A DNA stretch of 64,000 bases, from assembly GCA_021295835.1 (NCBI GenBank), contig JAGWBP010000007.1:39850-103849 (forward strand), written 5' to 3'. The notes under the pieces were generated by a model. It did not search any database and was not told the origin of the DNA. It saw nothing but the letters and a program-made list of their open reading frames with translations. Of the stretch, positions 14,758-23,233 are shown piece by piece; the stretch's first letter is position 1; every line of letters begins with the position of its first letter. The position numbers were made by a program, and so were the translations under genes. Source of the stretch: Gemmatimonadota bacterium. GTDB taxonomy: Bacteria; Gemmatimonadota; Gemmatimonadetes; Longimicrobiales; Gaopeijiaceae.

Positions 14758-16559
14758 CGCGCGTCTCCGGGAATGCCGCCGCTGACGAGAACGTAGGGGC
14801 CGGTGGGATCGCCCGGCAGGTGGTCTCCCTCCCAGTCCCGCCGTATCGCCAGTACGTCGCCGGTCCCACGATCCCTGACGATCGCCATCGTCCGCCCGCC
14901 CGACGGCCCCAGCTCGGCACGGCCAGCTGGCCCAGAGAGGAGCACCCTCTCGAGCGGTCCGTCGCGCCCAGCCTCGTAAGGCACATTGAAGAGGAAGTGC
15001 GCACCTCCGTGGTCAACCGGAGTGGGCGCGAAACTCAGGTCGAATCTGACCTCGCCACCGGGCCCCAGCCCCTGGAGCCGATAGCGACCTGGCCGCTCCG
15101 GCAGACTCGGCACCGCATCGGCGAAAAAGGCTGGCTCGAGTAGCACCTCCTCCGAGCTGGCGCTTCCCCAGAGCATCAGCGTCGGCTCCTTGGCGCCAGC
15201 CGGAGGCGGGGCGCTCTCTTCTTCGAGCCGATGCCTCATCGAGAGGACGAAGTGGTAGTCGCTCACCCAGTCGGGGAGGCAGTAGCCCATCAGATCCCGA
15301 TGTATGCTCGGGTCGACGAGCTTGCCGCTCGCGAAGTCGTACCCCCAGTGGCCGGTCTGGCCATCCTGGTAGGGGTAGCCCGGATCGGGATAGGCCGCCC
15401 CCCCGCACGGCGCGTGGCGGAGCGACGTGTTGTGCCCCAGCTCGTGCGCGTAGGTGTCGTGCCTGGGCCGGCCGACGCTGACCGGACGACCGACGAAGCC
15501 GCGCCCCCCGGAGGGCGACCCCTCGGGGAGTACCACCACCCCGTAGTAGTACCCGATGCGCCCCTCCATATTCCAGATGGCCTCGATCTCGCGCAGGTAC
15601 TGGCTCCACCCTGCCGAGGTGGTTAGGTCGGCGTCGGACTCGTAGGTCTCGTGCACGGTCACGGTCATCTCGCCGACCGGAAGCATCGTGCGCGCCATCT
15701 GCACCTGCGGACTCTCCGGAGAGATGTCGTCGGTCCAGTCGAAGACGCCCTCGTCCCGGTGCAGCGTGAGGAGGGTGGGCACAAAGGTCTGTTCCAGCAC
15801 AGGCATCTCGACGATATCCAAGACCATCCTGCCCTCCGCTGGCACGCGCGTCCGACTCCCAGGCGACTTGGGCACCACGTCCTCCGGATCCAACTCGACC
15901 AAGAGCTCGAGCCCGGGCCGAACCAGCCGACCCGGCACCAGCAGGTTGTGGGAGCGGGTCAGACTGCTCTCAACGACCTCGGGCGAGAGCACCTGGTGCT
16001 CAACTTCCAGCACTTCGGCGAGCACCACCTCGCCGTCGTGATAGAGGGTGACCCTCACCTTGGGGGGAAGGTAGTAGTTCAACTGGTCGGCGGTCACGAA
16101 GACGCGGAGCAGCGCCTGTCGGCCCGCGATGAGCGGAACGTCTGACTCTCGGTTCTGGATGACCTGGTTCAGGTAGACGGCCGGGGACGAGAGGAGGACG
16201 CTCCTGGGGTTGGTCCGAAGTCGCGCCGTCGCACGGCGGCCAGCGACCTCGACATCCACCTCGACGCTCCCGCCCTTCAACGCCTCGAATTCGCCGCCAG
16301 GCTGGATCGCGACGATTCCCGGGGCGCTCGGGGTCCACCTGGGAGGTGCCCACCCGGGCGGGCCCGGCATCGGGTTGCCGTCCTGATCGAGAACGACGAG
16401 TGACAGCTTGGCCGGATCACCCACCGTTACCAAGGTGTCCGCAGGGGTCAGGACCAGGGAGGTTGGGAGGTGCCTGGCCTCCAAGGCGAGATCGCAAGCC
16501 AGCAGGGCGAGCGCCGCGCACGCCGCGGAGCCGCCGCCCGCCCTGCCGAGCGAAGGCAT
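14754..16559 (-). CDS. Metzincin-type metalloprotease lipoprotein, upstream paralogue
   Basis: A 601-residue paralogue of the next gene. It has a lipoprotein signal (AALALLACDLALEARHLP), an Ig-like stretch (LVTVGDPAKLSLVVLDQDGN), SSPAVYLNQVIQNRESDVPL, the zinc site HELGHNTSLRH near residue 375 and DLMGYCLPDWVSDYHF with the Met-turn. The duplicated block order and shared spacing show a tandem duplication, with most identity around the catalytic domain. ATG at 16559 is preceded by GTAGGAGGAG, a strong ribosome binding site. The stop overlaps the likely CTG start of the downstream paralogue. It probably cleaves extracellular or periplasmic proteins, but nothing in the context names the substrate. 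Confidence 0.85.
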   Translation of the reverse strand: MPSLGRAGGGSAACAALALLACDLALEARHLPTSLVLTPADTLVTVGDPAKLSLVVLDQDGNPMPGPPGWAPPRWTPSAPGIVAIQPGGEFEALKGGSVEVDVEVAGRRATARLRTNPRSVLLSSPAVYLNQVIQNRESDVPLIAGRQALLRVFVTADQLNYYLPPKVRVTLYHDGEVVLAEVLEVEHQVLSPEVVESSLTRSHNLLVPGRLVRPGLELLVELDPEDVVPKSPGSRTRVPAEGRMVLDIVEMPVLEQTFVPTLLTLHRDEGVFDWTDDISPESPQVQMARTMLPVGEMTVTVHETYESDADLTTSAGWSQYLREIEAIWNMEGRIGYYYGVVVLPEGSPSGGRGFVGRPVSVGRPRHDTYAHELGHNTSLRHAPCGGAAYPDPGYPYQDGQTGHWGYDFASGKLVDPSIHRDLMGYCLPDWVSDYHFVLSMRHRLEEESAPPPAGAKEPTLMLWGSASSEEVLLEPAFFADAVPSLPERPGRYRLQGLGPGGEVRFDLSFAPTPVDHGGAHFLFNVPYEAGRDGPLERVLLSGPAGRAELGPSGGRTMAIVRDRGTGDVLAIRRDWEGDHLPGDPTGPYVLVSGGIPGDAR

Positions 16560-16568
16560 CAGCTCCTC

Positions 16569-17231
16569 CTACGACCCCCCGCCGATCCGGTAGGCTATCG
16601 CCAGGTCAATCGAATAGGCAGAGGCGGTGGCGTCGTCCGCCACGTTATCGCCACCCTCTCGTGGCTGGGAGGCCGACATCTGGCGTCGTGTCAGGCCGGG
16701 GACGAATAGGAACGAGCCCTTGCCCACGTTCAGCCCTACGGCCGTGTGGATGCCAATTCCCATTTCGGGTTCCGGGTGCGTCTCGGGGTCGTTGTCTGCA
16801 CCCCGGGTCATCCCGGCGCTCCCGTACATGACTCCGGCCCGGACCCACGGTCTGGCTGGCGCATCGGCCATGCTCGCCGGGCTCCACTCGCCACCGACCA
16901 CGATGTGGTTGCCGACCAGCCTGAGTGGCGGAGCTTCCTCGCCCTGCAAGCATAGGTACTCTTCGCACCCGAAGGAGGTGCGGAGAAACCCACCGTAGGC
17001 ACCAAAGCCTGGCGCGACCTGCCTTCGGAACAAGAGATCGAAGGACAGCCTCGGAGCCATCTCGAAGGCGGCGGCCGATGTGCTATGGTTGCCAGCCGTG
17101 ACCCCCGCGCGCACCTCGACCTGCAGCGTCTCCTGGCTCTGGGCCGCAGCGGGGAGATGCGCCGCCACCGCCCCGAGCACGGCAATCAGCGCCGCCCCGA
17201 CCGAGCCACGCCGGATTGAATGCACCATCAT
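16569..17231 (-). CDS. Secreted beta-barrel-like hypothetical protein
   Basis: A 220-residue protein with a signal peptide ending AHLPAAAQSQ, followed by alternating strands (LQVEVRAGVTAGNHST, LSFDLLFRRQVAPGFGAYG, HIVVGGEWSP, PWVRAGVMYGSAG) and a final strand SIDLAIAYRIGGGS. This is the pattern of a small outer-membrane beta-barrel, about eight to ten strands. A Cys pair in FGCEEYLCLQG may form a disulphide in a loop. It lies nine bases upstream of the tandem metalloproteases on the same strand, so the three probably form one transcription unit. No family could be named. Confidence 0.65.
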   Translation of the reverse strand: MMVHSIRRGSVGAALIAVLGAVAAHLPAAAQSQETLQVEVRAGVTAGNHSTSAAAFEMAPRLSFDLLFRRQVAPGFGAYGGFLRTSFGCEEYLCLQGEEAPPLRLVGNHIVVGGEWSPASMADAPARPWVRAGVMYGSAGMTRGADNDPETHPEPEMGIGIHTAVGLNVGKGSFLFVPGLTRRQMSASQPREGGDNVADDATASAYSIDLAIAYRIGGGS

Positions 17232-17349
17232 CTTACGCCTCCTGGTAGTCCATCACTGTTGGTAGTGCACGCGTCGAGGGGCCTCCCTCTACGCCCGCCG
17301 GTAGGTTCCCACTAGTCGCGTTGAGGTCCGCGAACCCTAATAGTATCCC

Positions 17350-17490
17350 CCATGGCAGCCCGTGGACAGCCCATGGTCTACAGTACCCTTACCCGTGGCT
17401 TCGCTCTTTGTTCCTCCTCGGACCGGTAGCGCTGCTACCAGCCCCTGCGGTCCGCAGATGCACCCTGGCGGCATTCGAGGGGCGCTCATG
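17350..17490 (-). repeat. Mosaic intergenic repeat, longest inverse copy
   Basis: CATGGCAGCCCGTGGACAGC precedes CCATGGTCTACA (17371-17382). CCCTTACCCGTGGCTTCGCT, GTTCCTCCTCGGACCGGTAG, hairpin GGTAGC-gct-GCTACC (17425-17439), CTGCGGTCCGCAG and CACCCTGGCGGCATTCGAGG follow. It is the reverse complement of copies 1 and 2 and runs to 17490, so the stop codon of the DUF1080 gene (17486-17488) lies inside it. Confidence 0.75.
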
Positions 17491-18265
17491 CGGATCGAAA
17501 CGCAGCCGCGCGGTGCCGGCGTCGAATGCGCAGATTCCGGTACCACACCGGATCGCCGTGATCCTGAAGGCCGATGTGCCCGGTCGAACTCATCCCGTAG
17601 GCGGGCCAGTCGGCGAACTTGCTGGCGGCCACCGCTGCCCGCCACTCATCGCTCGCCAGCTCGTAGGCGACTACCAGGGCGCCGTTCAGCCAATGCTCGA
17701 CGAGCGCCCCGTGGACGAGAATCCGGGAGTAGTTCCACTCCCCGACCGGGCGGGTCATATCCTCGCCGGGGCCGTGCAGGGCGAAGTTGGCACCGGCAGA
17801 GCTCTCGGGCGCGCCCCCGTCCGGATGGCCACCGTTGTCGAGGATCTGGTACTCGGGGCCCGACCAGTATGGCGCCGACTCCGTCTCCAAGACGCGATAG
17901 AAGACGCCGCTGTTGCCGCCCTCGGAAATACGCCACTCGAAGACGAGCTCGAAGTCGGCGAAGCGATCCCTGGAGATCAGCGTCCCGCCCTCGGTTCCGG
18001 GGAGGAATGCAATCGTGTCGCCATTCGCGCTCCAGGTGCCGGGAGCGTCATCGCGTCGGTAGCCCCGCCAGGCGTCCAGGGTGCCGTCGGAGAGGAGCGT
18101 CCAGTCGCTGATCCCTGCGGCCTCGTCAACAGCCACGGCGTCGGCAGCGCCGTCAACCGGGTCGTCCGCCCCCCGGTCGATCCTCTGGACCTTGCATGCG
18201 CCCGCACCTGCCAGGATCGCCGCGATCGCAATTGCCGAGAGCGGCTTGGATTGTACGCTACCCAT
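17486..18265 (-). CDS. DUF1080 (3-keto-disaccharide hydrolase family) lipoprotein
   Basis: A 259-residue lipoprotein: signal AIAAILAGAGAC with lipidated Cys, then a concanavalin-like jellyroll of the DUF1080 family. Visible motifs are WTLLSDGTLDAWRGY, FADFELVFEWRISEGGNSGV, YWSGPEYQILDNGGHPDG, GEWNYSRILVHGALVEHWLN and GHIGLQDHGDPVWYRNLRIR. Members hydrolyse 3-keto-glucosides or 3-keto-disaccharides in the periplasm. The start ATG overlaps the stop of the isomerase gene (TGATG). It is the last gene of a four-gene sugar operon. The final residues (RRHRAAAFRSA) differ from the usual family ending and are encoded at or in a repeat. Confidence 0.88.
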   Translation of the reverse strand: MGSVQSKPLSAIAIAAILAGAGACKVQRIDRGADDPVDGAADAVAVDEAAGISDWTLLSDGTLDAWRGYRRDDAPGTWSANGDTIAFLPGTEGGTLISRDRFADFELVFEWRISEGGNSGVFYRVLETESAPYWSGPEYQILDNGGHPDGGAPESSAGANFALHGPGEDMTRPVGEWNYSRILVHGALVEHWLNGALVVAYELASDEWRAAVAASKFADWPAYGMSSTGHIGLQDHGDPVWYRNLRIRRRHRAAAFRSA

Positions 18266-19290
18266 CACTGGCCGTCGTCTCCTCGACCGAGGTCGCTGCG
18301 AAATGCCTCGTCGAAGGCCGTGGCCGAGGGCCGGAAGTCCAGCCTCCTCACATAGCCGCACGCCTCTGCCGCCCCGTCTTCTCTGTCCATACCCGCATCC
18401 TCCCACTCGACTGAGAGGGGACCCTCGTAGCCTGCCCGGTTGAGCGCCCTGATCACCGCTTCAAAATCGACGCGTCCCCGGCCAGGCGACCGAAAGTCCC
18501 AGTAGCGCCGCGCGTCTCCGAATTCCGTGTGACCCCCGAAAATGCCCGCTTCCGCTGGCTGGCCCGACCACCACACGTCCTTAATGTGGACATGGTGGAT
18601 GCGGTCGGCAAACCTGCGCACGAAATCGGCATAGTCGACACCCTGGTACGCCAGGTGGCTCGGGTCGTAGTTCAGTCCGAACGCAGGGTGCCCATCCAGA
18701 GATTGCAACGCCCGCTCCGTGGTGACGGTGTCGAAGGCGACTTCGGTGGGGTGCACCTCGAGCGCAAATCGGACGCCTTCGGCCGAAAACGTGTCAAGGA
18801 TTGGGACCCAGCGTTCGGCGAACTCGGCGAACCCCCGGTCGATCCAGTCCCGCGGCACGGGCGGGAAGGAGTACAGGAGGTGCCAGACCGGGCTGCCGGT
18901 GAATCCGTTCACCACATCCACGCCGAGCTTCGCCGCTGCCCTGGCCGTGTCCTGCATCTCGCGCCGAGCGCGCGCCCGCACACCCTCCGCCTCCCCATCG
19001 CCCCACACGCGCGCCGGAAGAATCTCCCTGTGGCGCGCGTCTATCCGGTCGCACACGGCCTGGCCCGTCAGGTGGTTGCTGATCGCGTACACATCGAGGT
19101 CGCAATTGGCAAGCATCTCCCGGCGTGCGCGGCAATACCCGGGTTCGGAGAGCGCACGGTGCACATCGAAATGGTCGCCCCAGCACGCGAGCTCCAAACC
19201 GTCGTATCCCCACGCCGCCGCCTTCTCGGCCAGCGCCTCCAGCGGGAGATCGGCCCACTGGCCCGTGAAGAGCGTCACCGGGCGGCTCAC
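18265..19290 (-). CDS. Sugar phosphate isomerase/epimerase (xylose isomerase-like TIM barrel)
   Basis: A 341-residue AP-endonuclease-2/xylose-isomerase-like barrel. Metal and substrate residues are expected in LEVHPTEVAFD, GLNYDPSHL, HHVHIKDVWW and the late SVEWED. Members epimerise or dehydrate keto sugars and inositol derivatives, often with a Gfo/Idh/MocA dehydrogenase. GTG at 19290 overlaps the dehydrogenase stop (GTGA), and its own stop overlaps the DUF1080 start, so the genes are tightly coupled. The longer frame upstream of 19290 is only the shadow of the dehydrogenase gene. A role in 3-keto-sugar breakdown is inferred from the neighbours. Confidence 0.87.
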   Translation of the reverse strand: MSRPVTLFTGQWADLPLEALAEKAAAWGYDGLELACWGDHFDVHRALSEPGYCRARREMLANCDLDVYAISNHLTGQAVCDRIDARHREILPARVWGDGEAEGVRARARREMQDTARAAAKLGVDVVNGFTGSPVWHLLYSFPPVPRDWIDRGFAEFAERWVPILDTFSAEGVRFALEVHPTEVAFDTVTTERALQSLDGHPAFGLNYDPSHLAYQGVDYADFVRRFADRIHHVHIKDVWWSGQPAEAGIFGGHTEFGDARRYWDFRSPGRGRVDFEAVIRALNRAGYEGPLSVEWEDAGMDREDGAAEACGYVRRLDFRPSATAFDEAFRSDLGRGDDGQ

Positions 19291-20459
19291 AGGTCCTCCC
19301 GGGCGTCGATCCAGCCCCCTTGCTCGTATGCCTCCAGAACCTTGGCTATGAAGCGCACGCCACGTAGGCCGTCCGTGTGGTCGGGAACGTCGCAATCCCT
19401 GGGATCCGGTTCCGTTCCCGCGATCCTGGCGCCGATCACCCGGCCGGCCGAGCGGTAGATGTTCGCGAACGCCTCGATGAAGCCCTCGGGGTGGCCCGGC
19501 GGCAAGCGGCTCGCATGCCGCGCCCCCGCGCACAGGTACGGACGGCCCCGAGTCAGGCGCTGGTTCGGCCCGTCCGCCTCAAGGAGGTGAAGCACCTCGG
19601 GCTCCTCCTGCCTCCACACCACTGCGGCGCGCTCGCCGTAGACCCGGAGCGCCAGGCCGTTGTCCTCGCCTGTGGCCACCTGGCTGGCGGTGTAGATCCC
19701 GCGTGCGCGACCGGCGAACCGCACGAGAATGGCTGCGTCGTCCTCCATTGCGCGTCCCGGAACCAGAGTGGCGAGCTCCGCAAAGACCGCTTCGATTCTC
19801 AGCCCGGTCACGTAGCGGACAAGGTTGTGCATGTGCGACCCGATGTCGCCAACGGCCGACGAGGGCCCGGCCCGCGCCGGATCCTGACGCCAGGCCGCCT
19901 GCTTGTGGCCCGTTTCCTCGAGCCGGGTCGACAGCCAGCCCTGCGGGTATTCGGCGACCACCTTGCGCACCCCGCCCAACCGCCCGGAGCGGACTAGGTG
20001 GCGCGCCTCCTTGACCATCGGGTAGCCCGTGTAGTTGTGCGTCAGCGCGAAGGCGAGCCCCGTGCGCCTGACTGCGCGGCACAGCTCCTCCGCATGGGCC
20101 ACGGTAGTGGCCATTGGCTTGTCGCAGACGACGTGAACGCCCCGGTCAAGAAAAGCCGTTGCGACCGGATGGTGGAGGTGGTTCGGCGTGACGACGGAGA
20201 CCGCGTCAATGCGCCTTCCTACGTCCATAGCGGCTTCCGCCGCCGCCATCTCGGCGAACGATCCGTAGGCCCGGCCCGCATCCAGCCCCAATGCTGCTCC
20301 CCACTCTCGGGACCGCTTCGGGCGCGACGAAAACGCGCCTGCAACCAGCTCCCACTCGCCGTCCAGCGCAGCCGCCATCCGGTGCACCGCCCCGATGAAG
20401 GCACCCGGACCGCCGCCCACCATGCCGTAGCGCAGCTTCCGGTCGAGATGCGGGTTCAC
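19287..20459 (-). CDS. Gfo/Idh/MocA-family NAD(P)-dependent sugar dehydrogenase
   Basis: A 390-residue oxidoreductase. Residues 10-20 carry the dinucleotide site LRYGMVGGGPGAFIGAVHR, and VVTPNHLHHPVA with HVVCDKPMATT holds the family's conserved KP motif. GDIGSHMHNLVRYVTG supplies the catalytic Asp/His. GGG in place of GxGxxG is normal for this family. GTG at 20459 is chosen because the protein then starts just before the nucleotide-binding strand. The next gene overlaps it by GTGA. With the transporter upstream and the isomerase and DUF1080 protein downstream, it is probably the dehydrogenase that makes or reduces a 3-keto sugar. Confidence 0.9.
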   Translation of the reverse strand: MNPHLDRKLRYGMVGGGPGAFIGAVHRMAAALDGEWELVAGAFSSRPKRSREWGAALGLDAGRAYGSFAEMAAAEAAMDVGRRIDAVSVVTPNHLHHPVATAFLDRGVHVVCDKPMATTVAHAEELCRAVRRTGLAFALTHNYTGYPMVKEARHLVRSGRLGGVRKVVAEYPQGWLSTRLEETGHKQAAWRQDPARAGPSSAVGDIGSHMHNLVRYVTGLRIEAVFAELATLVPGRAMEDDAAILVRFAGRARGIYTASQVATGEDNGLALRVYGERAAVVWRQEEPEVLHLLEADGPNQRLTRGRPYLCAGARHASRLPPGHPEGFIEAFANIYRSAGRVIGARIAGTEPDPRDCDVPDHTDGLRGVRFIAKVLEAYEQGGWIDAREDL

Positions 20460-20478
20460 CGTCTTCCAGCAGGCGGAC

Positions 20479-21936
20479 TTAGGAGGGCCGGCGTCGGTCG
20501 CGCACGTACAGAAGACCGAAGACCAGCGCCAGGACGCCGCACAGCGGCACCAGGTACCGGAAGGAAATGAGGCCCCCGCGATTCTCGGCAGGTCCAAGGG
20601 CGGCCTGAGCGCGGCCGACAGCCGCAGAGGTCGAGCCGGATTCGATGACGCTCCGAAGCGCGTTCGCGGTCTCCACCGGTGGAAGCTCTCCGTCCGCCTG
20701 GTGGCGCTCCAAGACGGCGGTCACGAGACCAAGCGCCGCGCGCAGGTCATCCCCCTCCGCTGCCGGCGTTCGCAGCGACTCCGATTCCAGCGCGCCGCGC
20801 GCTTCGACCAATATCGCGAGCCCGTCGTCCCCCGCCAGATCGTCGTGCGCGGCCCGGTCGGCGATGTTGCCCATCAGCGGCGAGGTGACGAGCCCGACCA
20901 CAGCCATGCCGACCGTCCCCATCAGCCCCAGTCCCAGCGCCCCGCTCTTCGCGATCCGCTCGGAGACGAAGCCGAGCATCGTGGGCCAGAAATAGCAGAC
21001 GCCCACCGCGAACACGGTGGCCGCAGCGAAGACGGACGCCGTCGCCCCGCCCAGGCTCAGCCAGAGCAGTCCGGCACCGGAGAGCACCGCCGAGGCCAGT
21101 AGAATTCCGGTCGGCGACAGCCGGTGCACCACGGGACCGGCCCAGTACCGCATCACGGCCATGATCGCGCTGATGTAGACGAGCACGAGAATCCCCGCCA
21201 TTCCGCTCGCTTCCAGGACGGCGGGCAGCCAACGATTGGGTCCGAGTTCGACCGATGCCGTCGCCGCCATGCAGAGCAGCATGAGCCACATCAGCGGCGT
21301 TTGCAGGGTGGCCCGGAACATCTCGCTGACCGACACGCCCGAACTCACGCCTTCGGTGGCTGGGAATCGCTGGCGCAGCAGCAGTGCGCCGTACACCACG
21401 GTCGGGACCACGATGAGACCGATCTTGACTTGCCAGGAGGTGATGCCCGCACCGTCGAGGAAATAGGCCGCGAGCCCCCCGAGTACGATGCCGCCTGGGA
21501 ACCAGACGTGAAACTGGTTCAGCTTGACGGTCTTGTTGTCGGGGTAGAGCGCGGCCACCAGCGGGTTGCACGCCGCCTCGACGAGACCATTGGCCATTGC
21601 GATGACGAGCGCGCCCGCGAACAAGGTCTCGAACCCGGTGGCGAAGACGAGGATGGCCGCGCCGCCCAGGTGACCCAGGAAGGCCATCCGCACCAGGAAG
21701 CGCATCCCGAGCGTGTCGCAGAGGGGAGCGAAGACGACTTGGGACACCGCGAACCCCCAGAGCGCCGCCCCCCCGATCCAACCCACCTGCGCGTTGTTGA
21801 GGACGAATTCGCCCTTCAGGTCGAACATCACCGCGCCGACAATCGCGAACGCGACCGAAGTCGCGACGAGCGCGACGCAGCTGCCGACGAAGAGCCGACC
21901 CACGCTGACCCCGACTCCGGGACTCGCGGGGTTCAC
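20479..21936 (-). CDS. MFS carbohydrate transporter (FucP-like) with a late soluble insertion
   Basis: A 485-residue major facilitator with 12 predicted helices. LVEAACNPLVAALYPDNKT and NQFHVWFPGGIVLGG are diagnostic of the FucP/sugar:H+ symporter branch. Between helices near residues 355 and 455 lies a hydrophilic stretch of roughly 95 residues (ADRAAHDDLAGDDGL to LGPAENRGG) not usual for the family. The gene is first in the operon with the dehydrogenase, isomerase and DUF1080 genes, so it probably imports the sugar they degrade. GTG at 21936 is the start. An AT-rich island with TGTAA motifs lies directly upstream and may hold the promoter or operator. Confidence 0.88.
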   Translation of the reverse strand: MNPASPGVGVSVGRLFVGSCVALVATSVAFAIVGAVMFDLKGEFVLNNAQVGWIGGAALWGFAVSQVVFAPLCDTLGMRFLVRMAFLGHLGGAAILVFATGFETLFAGALVIAMANGLVEAACNPLVAALYPDNKTVKLNQFHVWFPGGIVLGGLAAYFLDGAGITSWQVKIGLIVVPTVVYGALLLRQRFPATEGVSSGVSVSEMFRATLQTPLMWLMLLCMAATASVELGPNRWLPAVLEASGMAGILVLVYISAIMAVMRYWAGPVVHRLSPTGILLASAVLSGAGLLWLSLGGATASVFAAATVFAVGVCYFWPTMLGFVSERIAKSGALGLGLMGTVGMAVVGLVTSPLMGNIADRAAHDDLAGDDGLAILVEARGALESESLRTPAAEGDDLRAALGLVTAVLERHQADGELPPVETANALRSVIESGSTSAAVGRAQAALGPAENRGGLISFRYLVPLCGVLALVFGLLYVRDRRRPS

Positions 21937-21944
21937 AGCGAGGC

Positions 21945-22000
21945 TGGCTGTAATGCAGAGTTTACATAGTGCAACCTATAGCTTACACTTGCTTAGGTAT
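21945..22000. promoter_or_regulatory. AT-rich island upstream of the sugar operon
   Basis: TGTAATGCAGAGTTTACA (21949-21966) is an imperfect inverted repeat. A second TTACA (within CTTACACTTG) follows 16 bases later. Read toward the operon the strand gives TGTAAGCTATAGGTTGCACT-ATGTAAAC, which aligns with 41730-41762. TATAGG could serve as a -10 region. Position and composition suggest the operon's promoter/operator, but this is inference. Confidence 0.5.
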
Positions 22001-22012
22001 ACCCAAGGGCCG

Positions 22013-22537
22013 CTAGCGCAGATCTGTGAAAAAGTACGCATACTGAAGCCTTTCCCGATTGCCATCCTCGTCCTCGGGGCCGATTTCGAGCAAGCCGTTG
22101 AAGCGCTCGTTGCCATTGATCTCCACACGCATCGACATCCAGGCCCGCACCGACACGTCTGGGAATACCACGGCGTATAGCCTTTGCTTGGAGGTAAACT
22201 CGAAGTCGTAGGTGTAGGGCAGGTCGACTAAGGTCGTGTCCGCGCGGCGAAGTTGGAATGGCTCCGGGCATGGGACACCCGGTTCATCGCAGACAGAACC
22301 TCCACCGGGCACCTGGTCGAAATCGGAGGCGACGATGAGCGTCGCCTCGTCAACATCCTGGCTAGAAACGTAAATGGTGGCATCTTCGGGTGGCCCCCCG
22401 GGCCGCAACCAGTCGCAGCCCGCAGCCACCGGTAGAAGGGGGACTGCAACGAAGGCGGCGCCAACGGCCCGTGTACTAGCCTTCCACGGCCTGCTCGCGG
22501 CGACCACGGCGGGTCGGCGTCGGCAATCGCGACTCAT
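22013..22537 (-). CDS. Hypothetical lipoprotein
   Basis: A 174-residue protein with a basic N-terminus, a hydrophobic run and lipobox VAAGC (about residues 36-40). The mature part has short strands (ATIYVSSQDVDEATLIVASD, YTYDFEFTSKQRLYAVVFPD) that suggest one compact beta domain. Two Cys in VCDEPGVPCPEP may pair. No family was recognised. It is 18 bases downstream of another lipoprotein gene on the same strand, so the two are probably co-expressed. Confidence 0.7.
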   Translation of the reverse strand: MSRDCRRRPAVVAASRPWKASTRAVGAAFVAVPLLPVAAGCDWLRPGGPPEDATIYVSSQDVDEATLIVASDFDQVPGGGSVCDEPGVPCPEPFQLRRADTTLVDLPYTYDFEFTSKQRLYAVVFPDVSVRAWMSMRVEINGNERFNGLLEIGPEDEDGNRERLQYAYFFTDLR

Positions 22538-22555
22538 GATCGTGCTCCGTGAGGA

Positions 22556-23143
22556 TCACCCAGCTCCCAGCGCTTCGGCGACCTTGTCCGCGATCACCTC
22601 TTCGAGCGTCTCACGGCTCTTGCACGACACCTGGTACCCGGCGGTGCTCCGGTTGAGCGCCGTTCCCTTCACCAGCGACTTCACCTCGGTCGTGCCCTCG
22701 GCAACTTCCTTTAGCTCGGTCTGGACGGTGAGGGTCACCTGATATGCATTCGCCATGGGGCCCGTGCGGCTTGTCCCGCAATTCAGCCATCGGTTCATCC
22801 GAGAACCGGCGATCCGCTGCACCTCGAAGCCGGGATTGGCTACCATCCTCTTGGTGGGGTCACTGGTCGCCACCGGAATGCCGAGTTCCTGGTAGATGCC
22901 CGGTAGCACGCCCCAGGCGAGTTCCAATTCCACGGGAATCTCCTTGGAGACGTACTCGTAGTCCTGTGTAGTGATCAAGCCAGTGTAGCCCGGGATGGAA
23001 GAGGTGGTGGTCTCCACCAGCGAAGTATCGCCCTCGCCGGTGGGGGCAGAGACGCACGCGGTCGCCAGCAGCAGCGCGGCGACCCCTGCGGCAACAGCGG
23101 TTCCGCTCCCTAAAACGGTCGAAATGGTGGTCCTCTGTGTCAT
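22556..23143 (-). CDS. Hypothetical lipoprotein
   Basis: A 195-residue protein. ATG at 23143 gives a clean lipoprotein signal (VAALLLATAC); the ORF continues 15 codons further upstream but those residues do not look like a signal. The mature part includes EIPVELELAWGVLPGIYQEL, MVANPGFEVQRIAG and a repeated Thr/Glu-rich stretch (LKEVAEGTTEVKSL), and ends with a helix. One CGTS and one SCKS may form a disulphide. No family could be named; it is followed by a second lipoprotein gene. Confidence 0.7.
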   Translation of the reverse strand: MTQRTTISTVLGSGTAVAAGVAALLLATACVSAPTGEGDTSLVETTTSSIPGYTGLITTQDYEYVSKEIPVELELAWGVLPGIYQELGIPVATSDPTKRMVANPGFEVQRIAGSRMNRWLNCGTSRTGPMANAYQVTLTVQTELKEVAEGTTEVKSLVKGTALNRSTAGYQVSCKSRETLEEVIADKVAEALGAG

Positions 23144-23233
23144 CTCACTCGCTCCTTGCTTCGGTGTCACCTGCGGTCGGTCGCACATGGTCCACCGGCC
23201 TCGTTCTCGGTCAGGTGCGCCAGAGTGGCGACC

